From positions 43,033,001-43,097,000 of the forward strand of contig OX344765.1 of NCBI GenBank assembly GCA_947034895.1: a stretch of DNA of 64,000 bases. The letters are read 5' to 3'. Under the pieces are notes generated by a model. It searched no databases. It was not told where the DNA came from and saw only the letters and a program-made list of their open reading frames with translations. The DNA is from Rhytidiadelphus loreus. Lineage: Eukaryota; Streptophyta; Bryopsida; Hypnales; Hylocomiaceae. Numbering within the stretch: the first letter of the stretch is position 1; every line of letters begins with the position of its first letter. Of this stretch, positions 38,760-51,550 are shown in pieces. The translations under genes were made by a program, and so were the position numbers.

Positions 38760-39031
38760 AGGTAGTATGCTGTTAAATGGCACCTGACCTTAAAGCGCCA
38801 TCTAGAAGGTTTGTACATTTCGAATTTCAGTCATGTACCTATTTGGATGGAGCGCTTTCAAAAACGAACTTTGACCCTTAATAACTTTTGCATACAATAT
38901 CCAAATGTGGCGTTCTTTGGTGAGTTGGAACCTCCTTTCATTTGCCAACATGAATATGTGAAAATTTGACCAATTTCATAATAGCAACTAGGCTCAATAC
39001 TAAAAAGTGACGATTTTGGGTGTACCCACCT
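38760..39031 (+). mobile_element. Probable AGGTAG-type element, diverged right end
   Basis: The left end AGGTAGTATGCTG follows TA and matches K1. The right CCCACCT before TA is only a loose match, so the right boundary is uncertain. Confidence 0.4.
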
Positions 39032-40359
39032 TACCTGCTCTTTTTTCTCCTCAACTTTGCATTCTTCATAGAAATTTTGGGTTTGGAGAAGGTATGCCTA
39101 CCCTGTACTGAATAGTCTCATGGATGAAAGGATAATCCCAAATCTATTTTATTATTATATGTGTTTGAAGCAAACAGACACAAATTCCACTGCACAGCAA
39201 GACCTTAACTTAACTTTTGTGAGATCGAATCCTGATTTTTTAAGTGTGAATTCAAAATTTTGAATCTGATAATAAGTTTGTCTGATCTTGGCTGGCTCTC
39301 GACGGAAGCCACGAGCCCACCAGCCAGTGAGGCTACTTACCAGATTTACTTTTGAGCAAAACATTTGATTTGTTACTAAGAATAAAATCTAGGTGCGTCT
39401 GCACGCCGGCCGGCGCTTCACTTGGAAAGAATTTTTCAATGGAAGATTCTGCAAAGAATTCCCTCGAAGTTCTTGAGCTCAATGCCTCAATGGTTCCCCA
39501 AGGGGATCTCGAAAGATGTGATCTCACTCCACTGTTAACTACGCTAATTGATTTGAAAATGCTATAAGTTTTTATTCTTGATGAAGATTTTTTACCACCT
39601 ATGTTTATAAAGGATCTTTTTTTGTGAACAATATGGATACCTATGCTCTTGGTTGATAAAAATCTTCATCAACAGGAAAAAAATTATCAAGTAGTGTGGT
39701 GACTAAATTTCATCATTTAGATAGTAATGATCTTGGAAGATGCTTGTTTTACTACACTTTTCTATTCAAATTTACCTCATGTTTCATATCTTGGTGTAAC
39801 CTTTGTTTGTAACAAAAACTGAAATGTTTGAAGGAGTGATTTATACATGATTTTATACTAATTTCTTTTGTTTTCAATAAGTTAGAAGTATATTTTCTTA
39901 ATTCAAATTGATCACAAAAAATTGAATTGAATTTCATAATTACTTTGGCTTGTGGTATTTGCATAAAGAAGTGTAGTATATTATATTTGTATTTTAAAAA
40001 TTAATTTTACTTGTCTATTTGTTCACATGAAATAAAACAAGGAGACTCACTACTAGATTGGTTATCACATGCTATTGCCTATAGTTTGCAAATATAGCTT
40101 CATTAAAGATCTATATATTGTAATGCAAGTTAACAACAATAGATTGGTTTAGGCAAATAGATGTTGGACATGGTTAGGGAGTGGAATTCATGTTTCTTTT
40201 GTGTACCTTGATTGATTACAAGGCATTGAAAATACTTTGCCAATGCTACAATCCTTATGAAAATTGGCATGAATGTTCTCAACTATTTATAATTGCATTT
40301 AGTAAAAACTATACAACATTCTTTTTGTAAAATTTGAGATATGATTCTCCAAAGCATTA

Positions 40360-40578
40360 GATGTTTTTTAGCCACTATAAAGGGTTGTTTCAAGTTGGTT
40401 CCTCATGCTAAGAAATAGCCATTGTTGTTCAAAATTTAAAACCATTTCAAAATAATTAAAATTTATTATTATTATTTTTTGATGTGGCAGTCGCTCAGTT
40501 ACATTAGCATGCTATATATTGTGGCTAAGCTTCCATAGTCTGGGAACTTACAACTCTGTAGACTAGTTGAATTTCATC
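40360..40578. mobile_element. GATGTGGCAGTC-type element, second copy
   Basis: It is TA-flanked, with short inverted ends (GATG..CATC). It contains GATGTGGCAGTCGCTCAG after an ATTATTATT tract and CATAGTCTGGGAA, as in the 5.7 kb copy (CATAGTCCGGGAA). Confidence 0.5.
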
Positions 40579-41688
40579 TAATGATCATTTTTTCTACCAA
40601 AACAAATTGTTGTTTTTACAAAAAAAAGACTTTGATTGTAAATATCTCAAAATTAGTACCATCAAATTCTTTGAAAATTAAAGGAATTATTATTTGATAA
40701 TAATGAACAAGATACTATAGTTGAATTTTTAAAATGATTCCAAAAGAAATTATGTATTGATTTTTAGGAATAACAAATTTGAGATGGTTTTAGAGAGAAG
40801 ATCTTTGTGGTCTTTAGGAATTAAAGACTAAGTGTTCAAATTTTGAACGATGAATGAATGATGTAAGTCTTATGAACGCATGTACTTGTTCTTTCATGCA
40901 TCCAAACAATTTCAGTTTTTCGCAATAGTTCTATAATATTCATGTAGTATAAACAAAATTTGTCTAGATGTAAATATTTTTTAGTTCAAAAAACATAAAT
41001 AAGTTTCAATAAAAGGAATACTAAGCAATATTTCTATTAATTTTTTTATACATGCATGATGAAGATATAATATTTTAATAATTTAATCATATGTCCATCT
41101 GTTAAAGAACTCAATTTGATTGTGCAACACATATAAGGTAGGCATATCCATTAGAGACCCTCTTTCCAATTGTGTCCTTGTCTACAATTATCAAACATTT
41201 AAACTATTGATTGAAATGTTGGGTAGATAGTTTGTAATTGGTATGTCTTTCATTCATTGCTGCTTCTTTTTCCTAATGAAAGTATTGAAACCTTTGGATT
41301 GTGTTATTTATGAAACATGTGTCACTAGAGAAAGATTTGTACCATCTATAATGTCACTATATATGGAATGGATATCCATTCCAAATTTTAGGTTCAAAAA
41401 TGTTCTTTATAGGATTAAATTTTTTGTAATAAAGACCTTAGATGATTGACATTAGAAGATGATTGACAATTAGAATGTTCAAGTTTCATGTACAATTTCT
41501 ACAATGTATATTCTTTTTCATTTTCTTCTTTTAAGAGCAAAAATCCATTATAAAAAGGAAAGAAAACAATCGATTATATTCCCATAATCCATAAAGGTCA
41601 TATTAAACCCATCAGGTTGATTCTTCAATGTATTTTGAGATATAATAGTAATGAGGAGCTATAAATAAGTATGGGAGCAAGCTTCTAA

Positions 41689-41896
41689 CACTATTAGAAC
41701 CCTATGTTTTACATGACAGATTTTAGGTGACATCTACTGTGACGACCCATGTTTTTATGTCAACTATGACATCCAAGATAATATCAAGATGTTTTATTAA
41801 ACATATAGTTTTATAGTTTTATTGACATAAAAGCATGGGTTGTCATAGTAAATGTCACCTAAAATCCATCATGTTAGATACGGGTTTCTTATAGTG
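41689..41896. mobile_element. CACTA-type MITE with TAA duplication
   Basis: The ends are CACTATTAGAACCC and inverted CACTATAAGAAACCCG, with TAA target duplication on both sides. It contains a long inner hairpin with TTTTAGGTGACAT arms and a CATGGGTTGTCA stem. It is 208 bp. The 62.5 kb element is a close relative. Confidence 0.75.
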
Positions 41897-42539
41897 TAAT
41901 TTGGAGTGTAAAAGTCATTAACAAGCTATTATTTTTGTATTGGATAATCTTCCATAATACATATTCACTTATAGATTTTGGATGTTTAATTTTTGTAATT
42001 AAAATTATTATATGCTTTCAATTCTACCATTTACTTAGATTTGAAAAAGAGTAAGTACCTTATGTACAATAAGTTAGAGTTCACTTTGCAATAATATGTC
42101 ATGTTCTACAAAACGAATCCATTCATCTCATGACTAAAACTAAGCATATTGGATAAACTCATATGGAATAATGGAACATGTTTGTTTGGTAGAATTGTAC
42201 TAGAATTTAAAATCCTAGTGCCTAGAAGCAAATGTTGTCCAAAAGACAATTGTGTGGATGTTGTATACTAGATGCTTGTCTAGACAAAGCGTCTAGAAGA
42301 TAAATTATAAATCTTTTTATATAAATATAAATTTACACTAGAGGACTTTTGATGGATAGTAGATAGCCATTGAGGCAATGTCTTTAGGGCAAATATCTTT
42401 TGAAGAGGAATGACATTTTGGGACAAACAAAGAATGATTGAAAAGACAAAAAAGGGCATTAAGGTTGACAAAAGATAAAAAAGTGAATTCTAGTTTAAAA
42501 AAATCAAAATGACCATCTACCTAACAAGACAAAGAACAT

Positions 42540-43412
42540 CCACCCCAAAATGGATGACCTTTCTAGGTGGACAACCTTTGAGATCAAAATGCAATAACTT
42601 TGAGTGCTAGTAAAGGGCAAACACCATTGGAGGGTTGGTTATGGGATTTGAGGAGCTAGTCAATCATCCACAAAGCCAACATCCAAATGTCCCAAACTCA
42701 TCTACTACAACTATAGTGATGAATCTTGTGATGAAGGTCGATTCTCTAGCAAACCAAATCCAACTCATGAGCAACTGAGATCAAGACAATTAGTCGTGGT
42801 AGCAAGCCTTTAGCAGTACGAGCTCAAGAATGAGTCATGCACCCTCCTTCATTTAGCTTGTTGAATATCTATGCGACACACGCTTGATCTTAGCAACACC
42901 ACCATCAACTAGACCGATTGCTTTGATTTAAGAGCTTAGTGATCTAAATCATAATCATTCATGGTTGTGAAGGATTAAAGGTCACACAAGAGCCAATTGT
43001 GAATTGTGGGTTCAATACAAGTAGACACATGTTTTGGTTGCATTGGTGTAACAATTCCATTGTGGAGATGTTGACACTAGCTTCTCAAGAGGGTGAATCA
43101 ATTGGACACCAAAGTATGTCAATGACCAACGAACAACAATCAAATTTGTCACATGTATCTAAAGACTCCATTAGATCTCAATTCAACCAACAATCCAGAG
43201 AGAAGACAAAACAAGTGTGTTCTTTTGGCATGTATCTAGTTGCTTTGAGTTTTCATCTACACAAAGTATCTATTATTCATCTAAAGTCAACCAGGTCACT
43301 CAACAACACATTAGTTGAATGGGGTTATAATTGTGTTACAAAGGATTTCAAAAGGGCTATCCAGAGCCTTCAAATTCTTTCATTTGCTTTAATCTCAAAT
43401 ATCCCTCATTAG
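42540..43412 (+). pseudogene. Possible decayed coding region, 137-codon frame
   Basis: The frame 42999-43412 is the longest in the AT-rich 50 kb, and the region upstream has similar balanced composition. The peptide has no motif I recognise and no adjoining exon. It might be a retroelement gag remnant; this is a guess. Confidence 0.2.
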
Positions 43413-44028
43413 TAAAAACATTTAATTATTAGATTTTTATGGACCCATATTGACCTCAATCATTGGTTTAATAGAAGCGTAGAGAAGAATCACAATCTAT
43501 AGCAACTATTGCACAACCCTAGCAGTTGATAAAGTATAAGACATGTCACCCATACTAAATAGTTAGAATATTTGAATAGTTAGAATCAAACTCAAAACAT
43601 CTTAGCCATTGAGTCTCTTGCTAAAAGCATTTAGAGTTTGTAAAAAGTATAACTATGATAATACTTAAAACCTTCAAAATAAAATCACCATAAAACTATA
43701 AAAACTACATTTGTCCATTACTTAGAAGGCCAAGTGGAAAAACATATTAACATTTCAAACAAGTTGTTAGCCATTTAAAGGCAAAATTCTTATAAGAGAC
43801 TAGTTATACCTACTTTATCTCAAGGGAGGGAATAAAACACTCACACTAACTAAATTCCACGAGTAAATATAAAGATGTAGGAAATTTTGATTGCAAGGAT
43901 TTAAAAAAAAGGACATGAGATACTAGTCCTACACCACACACTAAATGCATGACACTACTCCCTATTGTATTACACATACCAATTCCTTTTCATTTTAGGT
44001 ATAATACGAGTTGGATGCCGTGCCTTAA

Positions 44029-44828
44029 CCCCTCAAGGACCAAGAGGACACAATGTGCCATCTTCAATGGCAAATTCTTGGTAAGGTGAAACAAATCTCA
44101 ATATTTTGTGAACTAGGATCTTGTAGAGTATCAAGTTTACATACTTGTTTCATTTTCTAATTTTCAAAATTTGAATGTGAGAAGTATTTGTTTAGGAAAT
44201 GTAATCTAATAGAAAAAGGGAGCAAACATAATTTTTTCCAATGAAAGGAATAGTAGGGATGGAAAAAAACATTTTCTTGGACATTTGTAGTCTTTACTGT
44301 ACACAAACAAATTGGATCCACAAAAAAAATAATTCAAATTTGTATTTTTAGAAATTAAAAAAATACAAGGTTCAATGTAGTGTAATTCAAAATACAAAAT
44401 AATTAAAATGACTCTAATTTTTTTGAAGATGTTCCAAATAATATGCTAAAAATATCAATTGTTAAATTTCAAAAATTGACTCATATAAATTTTCTTAAAT
44501 TTTGTAGGATCCAACTTGGCAAGTTTTGGCTTTCTACTTCTTCTATTTGAAAATGTATACAAATTGGAGAGAGTTTTTTGTTTCTCAATTTTTTAAATTA
44601 AAAAATACTGCATTTGCCTTAGATTCCAAATTCTTTTGGGGTATAAAACAAAATTATTCATCTTCTTATAATTTTTCTTCCCCCAAAGCTGTGTTTTTTG
44701 CCTATAAAGTTGATCATCCAAATTTTTTATAAATCCAATAGTCAAAATTTTCCACAACAATCAAAATCCACAGTCAAAATAATTCCATGCTTACTTCCAT
44801 TGTCAAAAAGTTGTTGGGCCTTGAGGGG
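44029..44828. mobile_element. TTAA-bounded element, copy C
   Basis: TTAA is present at 44025-44028 and 44829-44832. The ends are CCCCTCAAGGACCAAG and, inverted, CCCCTCAAGGCCCAAC. It is 800 bp. The small frames inside (44206-44397, 44526-44732) are low-complexity and not conserved. Confidence 0.7.
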
Positions 44829-44832
44829 TTAA

Positions 44833-45698
44833 TTTGTAAAGGACTGTGCTTATGTTTTCACCAAAAACACTCCAAAATTGCCATTTCTAGTATAAATACC
44901 AAATTTTGGAAAGAAAAACCCACATTTTTGGACACATCTAATTGGAGTCTTGTAGTATGCTAACTTGAGAGCGTGTGAAAAAAAATTCAAAAATTTTCAT
45001 GGCGTGGATTGCAAGATATGAGCTTTTGAATTTACAAAAATCCTTTTTTTGGTTCTAAAAAAAAAAGGTAGCTGCACTTCACAAGCTCACATTTGTATGA
45101 AAAAATGTCCAACATAGTGGTGCTTCTTTGGATTCATTCTTGAATACATGCTTGAAAATTTTCAGATCACTTGGAATTGTACAACATATAGGAGAAAAAT
45201 ATAGTAAGTAGAAAGAAATAGATAATGATTCAAAAATACTAAATTTAGTCATTGAATTGAAAAATGATGATTCCAATTTTTTAAATGTTGTAATAAACAA
45301 TCTACATCCTATGATTTTATTTTTTTCAAAAAACATTGAAAATTGATTAGGATAAAGGATTTCAAAGTTTATTTTAGAATAGAGATTCCATAATTGCCCA
45401 CAAACTAAAACTCCTCATAACGTTTGACTCATTGATCAAAATGGAATGATTTAAAGCTTTCTATGTATATATAAATCTAAAAATCCAATTTCAATTTTTT
45501 TGTTTATGAAAAAAGTGATTTTCCTTGATCTGCCCGTACTACCCATTTATGAAAAAAAGTAACATATTAGACCATAACTTTTGACTCATATTTCCAAATG
45601 CCATGAAATTTAGTGCATATGAAAGATATTCCTTGTACTTGCCTTCTATTAAAATTTCAACCTTTTAATAGAAGATGAAAGATAGTCCTTTAAAGATG
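44833..45698 (-). mobile_element. TTAA-bounded element, copy D
   Basis: It uses the same TTAA (44829-44832) as copy C on its left and TTAA 45699-45702 on its right. The ends are TTTGTAAAGGACTGTG and, inverted, CATCTTTAAAGGACTATC. The body is the reverse complement of copy A. It is 866 bp. Confidence 0.65.
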
Positions 45699-46197
45699 TT
45701 AATAACAAAATAAACACTTGAGAAATTGAGAAATTTACACTATTCTTGACTTCTACTTGTTCCTAAAGAAGAAATTTCAAATTAATATTGAATTTATTAT
45801 GTTATACATACCAATTCATTTTCATTTTTTCCAACAAAATAATATTGTAATGATCACCTTCACTAGTAGAAAAGGTGTCTAAAACTACACGGCTGGCAAA
45901 GGAACTAATATTCCAAAATGTTGTGGTATTGGCCAAATTTTGCTTTAATAAGCATGATTTACCAATACCTCTATAAATTTTGTCTTAGCTTATTTTTGAA
46001 GTGGTTTATTTTCATTGTTAAAAATCTAAATTAGAATTTTCTTGTACCTATTCAAAGTACTTTGGAATGTGCTTCCAATGATAGAATTTTCAAGTCTAAT
46101 TATAAATTGAAAAAAGTTAGAAGTTTATTTGGAAGGGCAATATATTGATCTCTTTAAAGACACCTTGAGAAGATTTTCCACGCTAGTGTTGGTGGTA

Positions 46198-46479
46198 AGG
46201 AAGGAGATCCATGACCGAGGAGTTAGACTTCTTGAAATATTTTTTAGGAAATTTCCGTTGAAAGATAAATTGGCATTATAAAATATAAGTCGTTTCGTAT
46301 TTTTTGGAATTGGTGTAGGAATTTGAAGTTAGAATTTCATAAGGTTCTAAAGCATCCACTTCTTGATAAACTTATTGTTGGCAAATTGACTAATGCAATT
46401 GATACATTGAAAACAACAACACGATTGTCTATGTTAAAGGATGCTTTTAAAGCCATGTTGCTTTAAGGACCTCCTACTT
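46198..46479. mobile_element. AGGTAG-type element, diverged
   Basis: It is TA-flanked, with ends AGGAAGGAGATCC and inverted AAGTAGGAGGTCC. The interior TAAGTCGTTTCGTATTTTTT matches the 20.3 kb copy. It is 282 bp. Confidence 0.5.
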
Positions 46480-47253
46480 TAAGGTAAAGGGAATTCATAG
46501 TTGTATTGAGTGGATTTTGAAAACATACAATGAATTCAAAATTACACCTCATGTAACCAAATTCTCATCCACATCATATCCTTCTTTTAAATCACTCATT
46601 CATATTATTCTTTTTCAACTACTTGTCCAAAATAACTATTAGACAAATTACTCTACTATAAAAGAGATGTCATCTTTGAAGCCTTTACCCTTGGCTTCAG
46701 ACATATATGGTCAAAAAATGATTTAGCACACATATATGATACAATAACAAATTCCCAAGCCATATTACGGCCACCCAAATACTACCTTTCATATAACAAT
46801 TTACCACCTAATTCTCCTACTTTCTAAGAGATACACATTTTAGTCTACTTCAAAGTAGCTACCTTTTAAACTATTCCATCAATTGTAAGGTCACATATTT
46901 TTTGTACTTCACAACAAAAAGCAAGACAAAAAATTCAATTTTTTTGCCCTTTTGTTTAAAGAGCACTCATCCCCCCCCTTTTTTTAAAGTCATTTTGCAA
47001 TGTTAATCATAAAACAACATGTTGGGCCTCTTGGACTTAGTTTTGAGTGAATCTTTGACAAAAAGTATTTTTTGGATTTATTTAGAATATTTTAACCTAT
47101 TATATCTATTTTTATAGTGAATATAGCTTGCAAAGCACCATGTTTTGGCTACAAAGTCATAGCATCGTCCATTGGTCAATTTTGCATGCTCTAACCATAC
47201 ACTTTGGACAAGCAATAAGACCTTGATCCACTACAAGAAGAATCCTTCATTCC

Positions 47254-47282
47254 CCCTAAAACCCTAAACCCTAAATCCTAAA
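47254..47282. repeat. Interstitial telomeric repeats (CCCTAAA)
   Basis: Four CCCTAAA-type units lie in tandem (one with an extra A, one TCCTAAA). This is the plant telomere sequence at an internal site. A CACTACAAGAAGAA block, typical of a CACTA terminus, lies just upstream at 47229. Confidence 0.8.
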
Positions 47283-47303
47283 CCCCAAAGAAATGTATTT
47301 TAA

Positions 47304-47864
47304 CTCCTTAAAGACTAAACATTCAAATTTTGAACAATGGATGAATGCAAACACATCCTACATGTAGAAAAATGCATTTTTCATTCATCAATTTTGGGTA
47401 GATTTTAAAAATAGTTATTTAACATTTGTACAATATAGACTCTAAAGATTTTGCTTTGAAAATATTCTATGATTCAAAATGTACTCACAAGTCTTGCCTC
47501 AAAAAGTAAATTTCTTAGTTCAAAAAATGACCTTTTAGGAACGACTAGAATGAAAATGTAAAATAGAAGTCTTTAAAAGCACGGAACTTATCATTTTGAA
47601 TTTAAGATTTAAAAATAATGAAATCACAAATATTTGTTTTACAATCAATTTTAGAAGGAAATTTTAATTTTTGGCTTCAACTTTAATTGAAAAATATTAG
47701 TTAGTGTAGTAGTAGATTTAATCGTATGGACATGATGTATCATGTATGGATCATATTTTACAACTATTGTTTGTGATTTGTCCATAAATTATCCTTCTAA
47801 GTTTCATTTTATGATACAACTTCACATTTTTGGCAATTTGAATTATCTCTTGGTCCTTAAAGGA
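47304..47864 (+). mobile_element. TTAA-type element, copy Q
   Basis: TTAA at 47300-47303 precedes CTCCTTAAAGACTAAAC. The right end TTGGTCCTTAAAGGA precedes TTAC. It has the same body as the copy at 17395. It is about 561 bp. Confidence 0.55.
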
Positions 47865-47984
47865 TTACAAATTAAAGGTAGCATTTCTTTCTTGTGACCA
47901 CAATCTAATTGCCCCTCAGTAAATCTAGTGTTAGACATTGGCCACATGAATAGCCTTGTGTCTCAAATAAGAAATCTCGGTTAA

Positions 47985-49545
47985 CTCCTAAAATCCCAAG
48001 GCCTTTTTTTCATTAACTTCCACTCAAGACTCTCTACCATTTTTATTGCAAAGTGCAAAAACTTTGGAAATCATTTTTTTCAAGAATCTTGCACAAGAAT
48101 AGTATAAGAATTTGTCAAAGAAGTTTTAGAAACTTTGACTACTTGGATTGCAAGATAGGGTCATTGGAAGAAACACCTACTATGTTTTTGTTTCAAAATG
48201 GCCTATTTCAGTGAGTACTATGATTTTTGGAATAATTTTCTCTTAAATGAAATAAAATATGGATAATTTGCAAAGCATTCAAAATAGTATGAGTGAAAAT
48301 TCAAGACTAGAAATATTTATCTCTAAAGGTTATGCACAAAAAAAGCAATGGAAATGCCAAAAAAATAGATACTTTGAAATTTTATTTTTAGAAAATGTAA
48401 AAGAATCTAAGAAATAAAATTAAAAAATAAATTTATTCTAATTTGAAGATGTTCTTTTCAACTATTTACATATATGGGGAAAATTTTGTATTCTTTGCAT
48501 GTGCACAAAGGTAGTGCACTTTGAGCACATAAGGAACATGGATACTTTACTAGTTTTAGAAAATCTCTTTGTATACTTGTGTAACTTTAGTGGAAGTCCA
48601 CATCTCCCAATTTTGACTTTCAAATTTTCATTTTTGGTTCAAAAGTAGTACTAAATCCCCCCCAAATGGCCAAGGTAGGCATCTAATTGGGAATTTTTTA
48701 TAAATACGGAGTAGTAAATTAATTTTAAGATATTATAAAAAAATTACTCAATGTCTACAACTACCACTTGTACTTTCATTTCAAATTTCATAGAAAATAG
48801 TCATACAATACAAAAGTCATGACAAAAAAAACACATGTCTGAGGCCAAGGGAATAGAAAAAGACAAGTATTTCTTGCAACGACCCCATACTTGCCTTTGA
48901 AGTAAAGGAAATTGTTTATTTTGCACCTTTCATGACTAGACTTTAAGGCTTTGAGTCTTCTTAACTTAAAATTTTTGCACTATCAAAATTGAATAATTTT
49001 TTTTTATATTGAAATATTGAAGTGGAATTCTAGGAAATTAGAAATAAAAATAAAAACACTTGATTTTCATTCTTTAAAAATTCTTAAGTAGAAGTAGATA
49101 TGAGATTGAAGGAAAAACTAAATCATTTAGAGGTGTAAGATGGAATTGAAACACAATAATCCCAATTGTGAGATTGTTTTAGCAAGTGAGTTGAACCCTA
49201 TCAAACTTTTTTTTTTGAATTTAAAAAAAAAATTGTGTTCAAATATGAATCATCTAAGTTATTTTTTCAAGAAGTTCCTTAAATTGCTTAAAAATCTTTC
49301 CATGAGAATTCTTTTAAAAAAAAAAATTATTTTTGACTTTTGTGATTTTTTTTTGTGTTGCCCAATGACCCTTGTTTTGGACTTAGGATGGCATAACTTT
49401 TTCTCCTTGACACCGATTCAAATAACAATAATATTCCTAGAAAGGTAATATATTTACCTATCTTTGAAAAAAGTTTCAAAAATCACGATGAAAATTGAGA
49501 CTATACGAGCCTACCCCAAATCCATTTTGTCGGCCGAGGAGACAA
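47985..49545 (-). mobile_element. TTAA-type element, large copy R (one end lost)
   Basis: TTAA at 47981-47984 precedes CTCCTAAAATCCCAAGGCC, nearly identical to the inverted right end of copy B. B-like sequence in reverse orientation is recognisable at about 49090-49540 (CAATAATCCCAATTGTGAGA). The far terminus is not recognisable. At about 1.56 kb it is the longest member, but it has no transposase-length frame. Confidence 0.45.
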
Positions 49546-49871
49546 TGGCCCCACAACCTTCAAAATAAGGCACTTCCTCCAACTCACTCTCCCAACTGAC
49601 CGAATGGAACTCTCTGATTCTAAAAGGAGTTCAGTTGTCCAGAGTTCTATTTCTTCCTCCCCATTTTAAAATTTAGTTTTAAAATTTAATTTCAATTTCA
49701 ATTTCATTTAAAATTTTAAAGTTTTTTTTCTATCAAGTAGGTGAATATTCCATTGCCCAAATCCTGAGTACAGAAGCCAAATCTTTTTCCCTTGGGGATG
49801 AGACTGGTCAAAGAAGTTGTCAGAGGCCCTCTGTCCCGGTTCTTTTCCGTTTTGTCCTCACAGCATTGGGG

Positions 49872-50091
49872 CCAGGGTGAATTGACCCCCTCATTGCCCC
49901 TCCGGGGCAAACCCTGGAATTTTTTATTTGCGAGGCTTAATTTTTTTTTTAATTCTGAATTCATATTTGCAATCGGAGGCCCCAAATTACTCTGAGGAGA
50001 TGCAAGAATTACCAAAAAATTGGCACAACATAGGGGGCTTTTTTTTCAAACCTAAGTTGACCGGGGCAATGAGGGGGTCAATTCTCCCTGG
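49872..50091 (+). mobile_element. CCAGGGTGAATTGACC-family element M4
   Basis: CCAGGGTGAATTGACCCCCT begins the element, and GAGGGGGTCAATTCTCCCTGG-type sequence ends it, 220 bp. It lies at the border of the GC-rich gene region. It is the reverse complement of M3 with few differences. Confidence 0.75.
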
Positions 50092-50682
50092 ACCAGCACA
50101 TTGGGGCACAATGAACTTCAGCTTCATAAGTTACTGCATGGGTGAGCCCCTCTTCCTTATTTACGGCTTCAGCGAGCCTTGCCTTGCCTTGGGCCCTTGC
50201 GCCGTTGGGCCCATGCAGCGCTTGGCACACCAAAAAACTAAAAAATTGCATGGCCCTCCCTCGTCTCTCGTTCCTCAGTCTTTCATCAGAGTTTTTTCAA
50301 TTGAGTACAGGTCTGAGTTACGTAAGGCGCCAGGGGGAGAATCTGAGTGACGATGGAAGGCCTGGCCAGGCCAAGGAGGAAAGGACCATGTTTCCAATGC
50401 AGGAACCAGCCAAGGAGATCGAGAGCTCAAGAGGTCCAGACAGACAGAGGGCTCCAAAAGATGGAGAATCAATGAGGCATGGAGTCGGAGAGGAAACAAG
50501 AAGGGCACACAGCCCCACGCAGCCTTTCCCATACCCCCAGAAGGCAGAGCGTGAAGGGAATCCACTCGTCATCTCATCATCTGCCATGGCCGAGTGTGTG
50601 ATGAGAACTGAACTGCCGTGTTCAGTTGTGGGGAGGGAGGGGGCTCAGGACGAAGCTCATCACCTAGTTCGGTTCAGTCCGT

Positions 50683-50725
50683 GGACGGACGGGCGGGCGG
50701 ACGGGCGGACGGCTAGCTAGCTAGT
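50683..50725. repeat. CGGACGGGCGG / CTAG simple repeat
   Basis: This is an imperfect tandem of GGACGGGC units passing directly into four CTAG-type units (GCTAGCTAGCTAG). It is a low-complexity microsatellite in the GC-rich island. Confidence 0.8.
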
Positions 50726-51054
50726 CGACGACATGGAGCCAATAAAACTCCATTAAAACTCTCACCACAAGCTTAAGCAGCAGCCAGGCAGCCCGGCTCG
50801 GGGAAGCCAAACATAGCCAGTGGGAGGCTCTGACATCACCGAGGGGCGCATTACTGTCTGAACAGGGGCACAGGGCGATAACTGGGGAGGAAAAGGTTGG
50901 CAGCAGGCCGGGGTGGACGGAAATAAAAGGAATGCGGAAAAGCCAGAACCCCCAAAATGAGAGAATCCACGAGAGTGGTAAAAACGTAAAAACCAAAAAA
51001 GCTCACTTGCACTGTAACAACAGTGTGTAACTCACTGTTCCTTCCTCCACTGAC

Positions 51055-51120
51055 TGGCTGGCCTCGCTGGCGACTTGGCTGGCTGGCTGAGAGGCTGGGC
51101 TGGCTGGCTGGCTGGCTGCT
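51055..51120. repeat. CTGG/GGCT tetranucleotide repeat
   Basis: The stretch is made of repeated TGGC units with interruptions. It explains the apparent poly-Ala/Ser/Gln peptide frames on both strands. Confidence 0.8.
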
Positions 51121-51511
51121 TTATTATTGAGCGATGCTGGAATTCTGGATTCTGGTGGGGTTGGATCACGCCTAATCACGAGGACCGAGAGCGGGCTAAG
51201 TATAGAACACCAGGTGATCCACAATCACAGACAACGGCCACCGACGGAAAGCCATGCTTTTCACGCTCCACGAGCCTTTGCGAAGATTGAGCACTCCTCC
51301 AGCGGTGCATGGAACTTGGGCGAGCGTGGACATGGCCCAGTGGAGTGCCTCATCACTCGGCATGCACGGGGCTAAGTTAAGTTCAGTTAGTACCGGGTTA
51401 CCCTCGGTCCCCCCTTACGGTAATTGAATTCCGGACCGTGTTTAGTTAAGCGCATGATTAGTTGCAGCTGATCACACGAGCTTAGGAAGAGGCTACTGAT
51501 GGTCCGGTTGC

Positions 51512-51550
51512 TTGTCTGCCTGCCTGCCTGCCTGCTTGCCTGCCTGCTAG
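51512..51550. repeat. TGCC tetranucleotide repeat
   Basis: About nine TGCC/TGCT units lie in tandem. A similar CAGG array occurs at 10884-10918. Confidence 0.8.

Larger units (their letters stand above)
39032..44024. other. AT-rich intergenic sequence, no supported gene
   Basis: A small less AT-rich patch at about 39200-39540 (short overlapping frames on both strands) and the elements at 40360 and 41689 are the only structure, apart from the unclassified 42.5-43.4 kb region. Confidence 0.4.
45703..47299. other. AT-rich intergenic sequence, no gene
   Basis: It holds the 46198 element, a CACTAGTAGAAAAGG block at 45861 and the telomeric repeats near 47254. Confidence 0.4.

Noticed and set aside
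45861..46189. Possible CACTA element (CACTAGTAGAAAAGG to inverted CACTAGCGTGGAAA)
   Set aside because: The ends are plausible, but the 3-bp flanks do not match and no subterminal repeats are evident.
49928..50350. 140-codon frame similar in part to a frame at 34359-34559
   Set aside because: The similarity is confined to the two copies of the 220-bp repeat family, so it reflects DNA duplication and not a shared protein.
50142..50720. 192-codon frame on the + strand
   Set aside because: It overlaps other long frames on both strands, ends in a CGGA/CTAG simple repeat and begins inside a GC-rich region near a transposon. It has no motif or splice partner.
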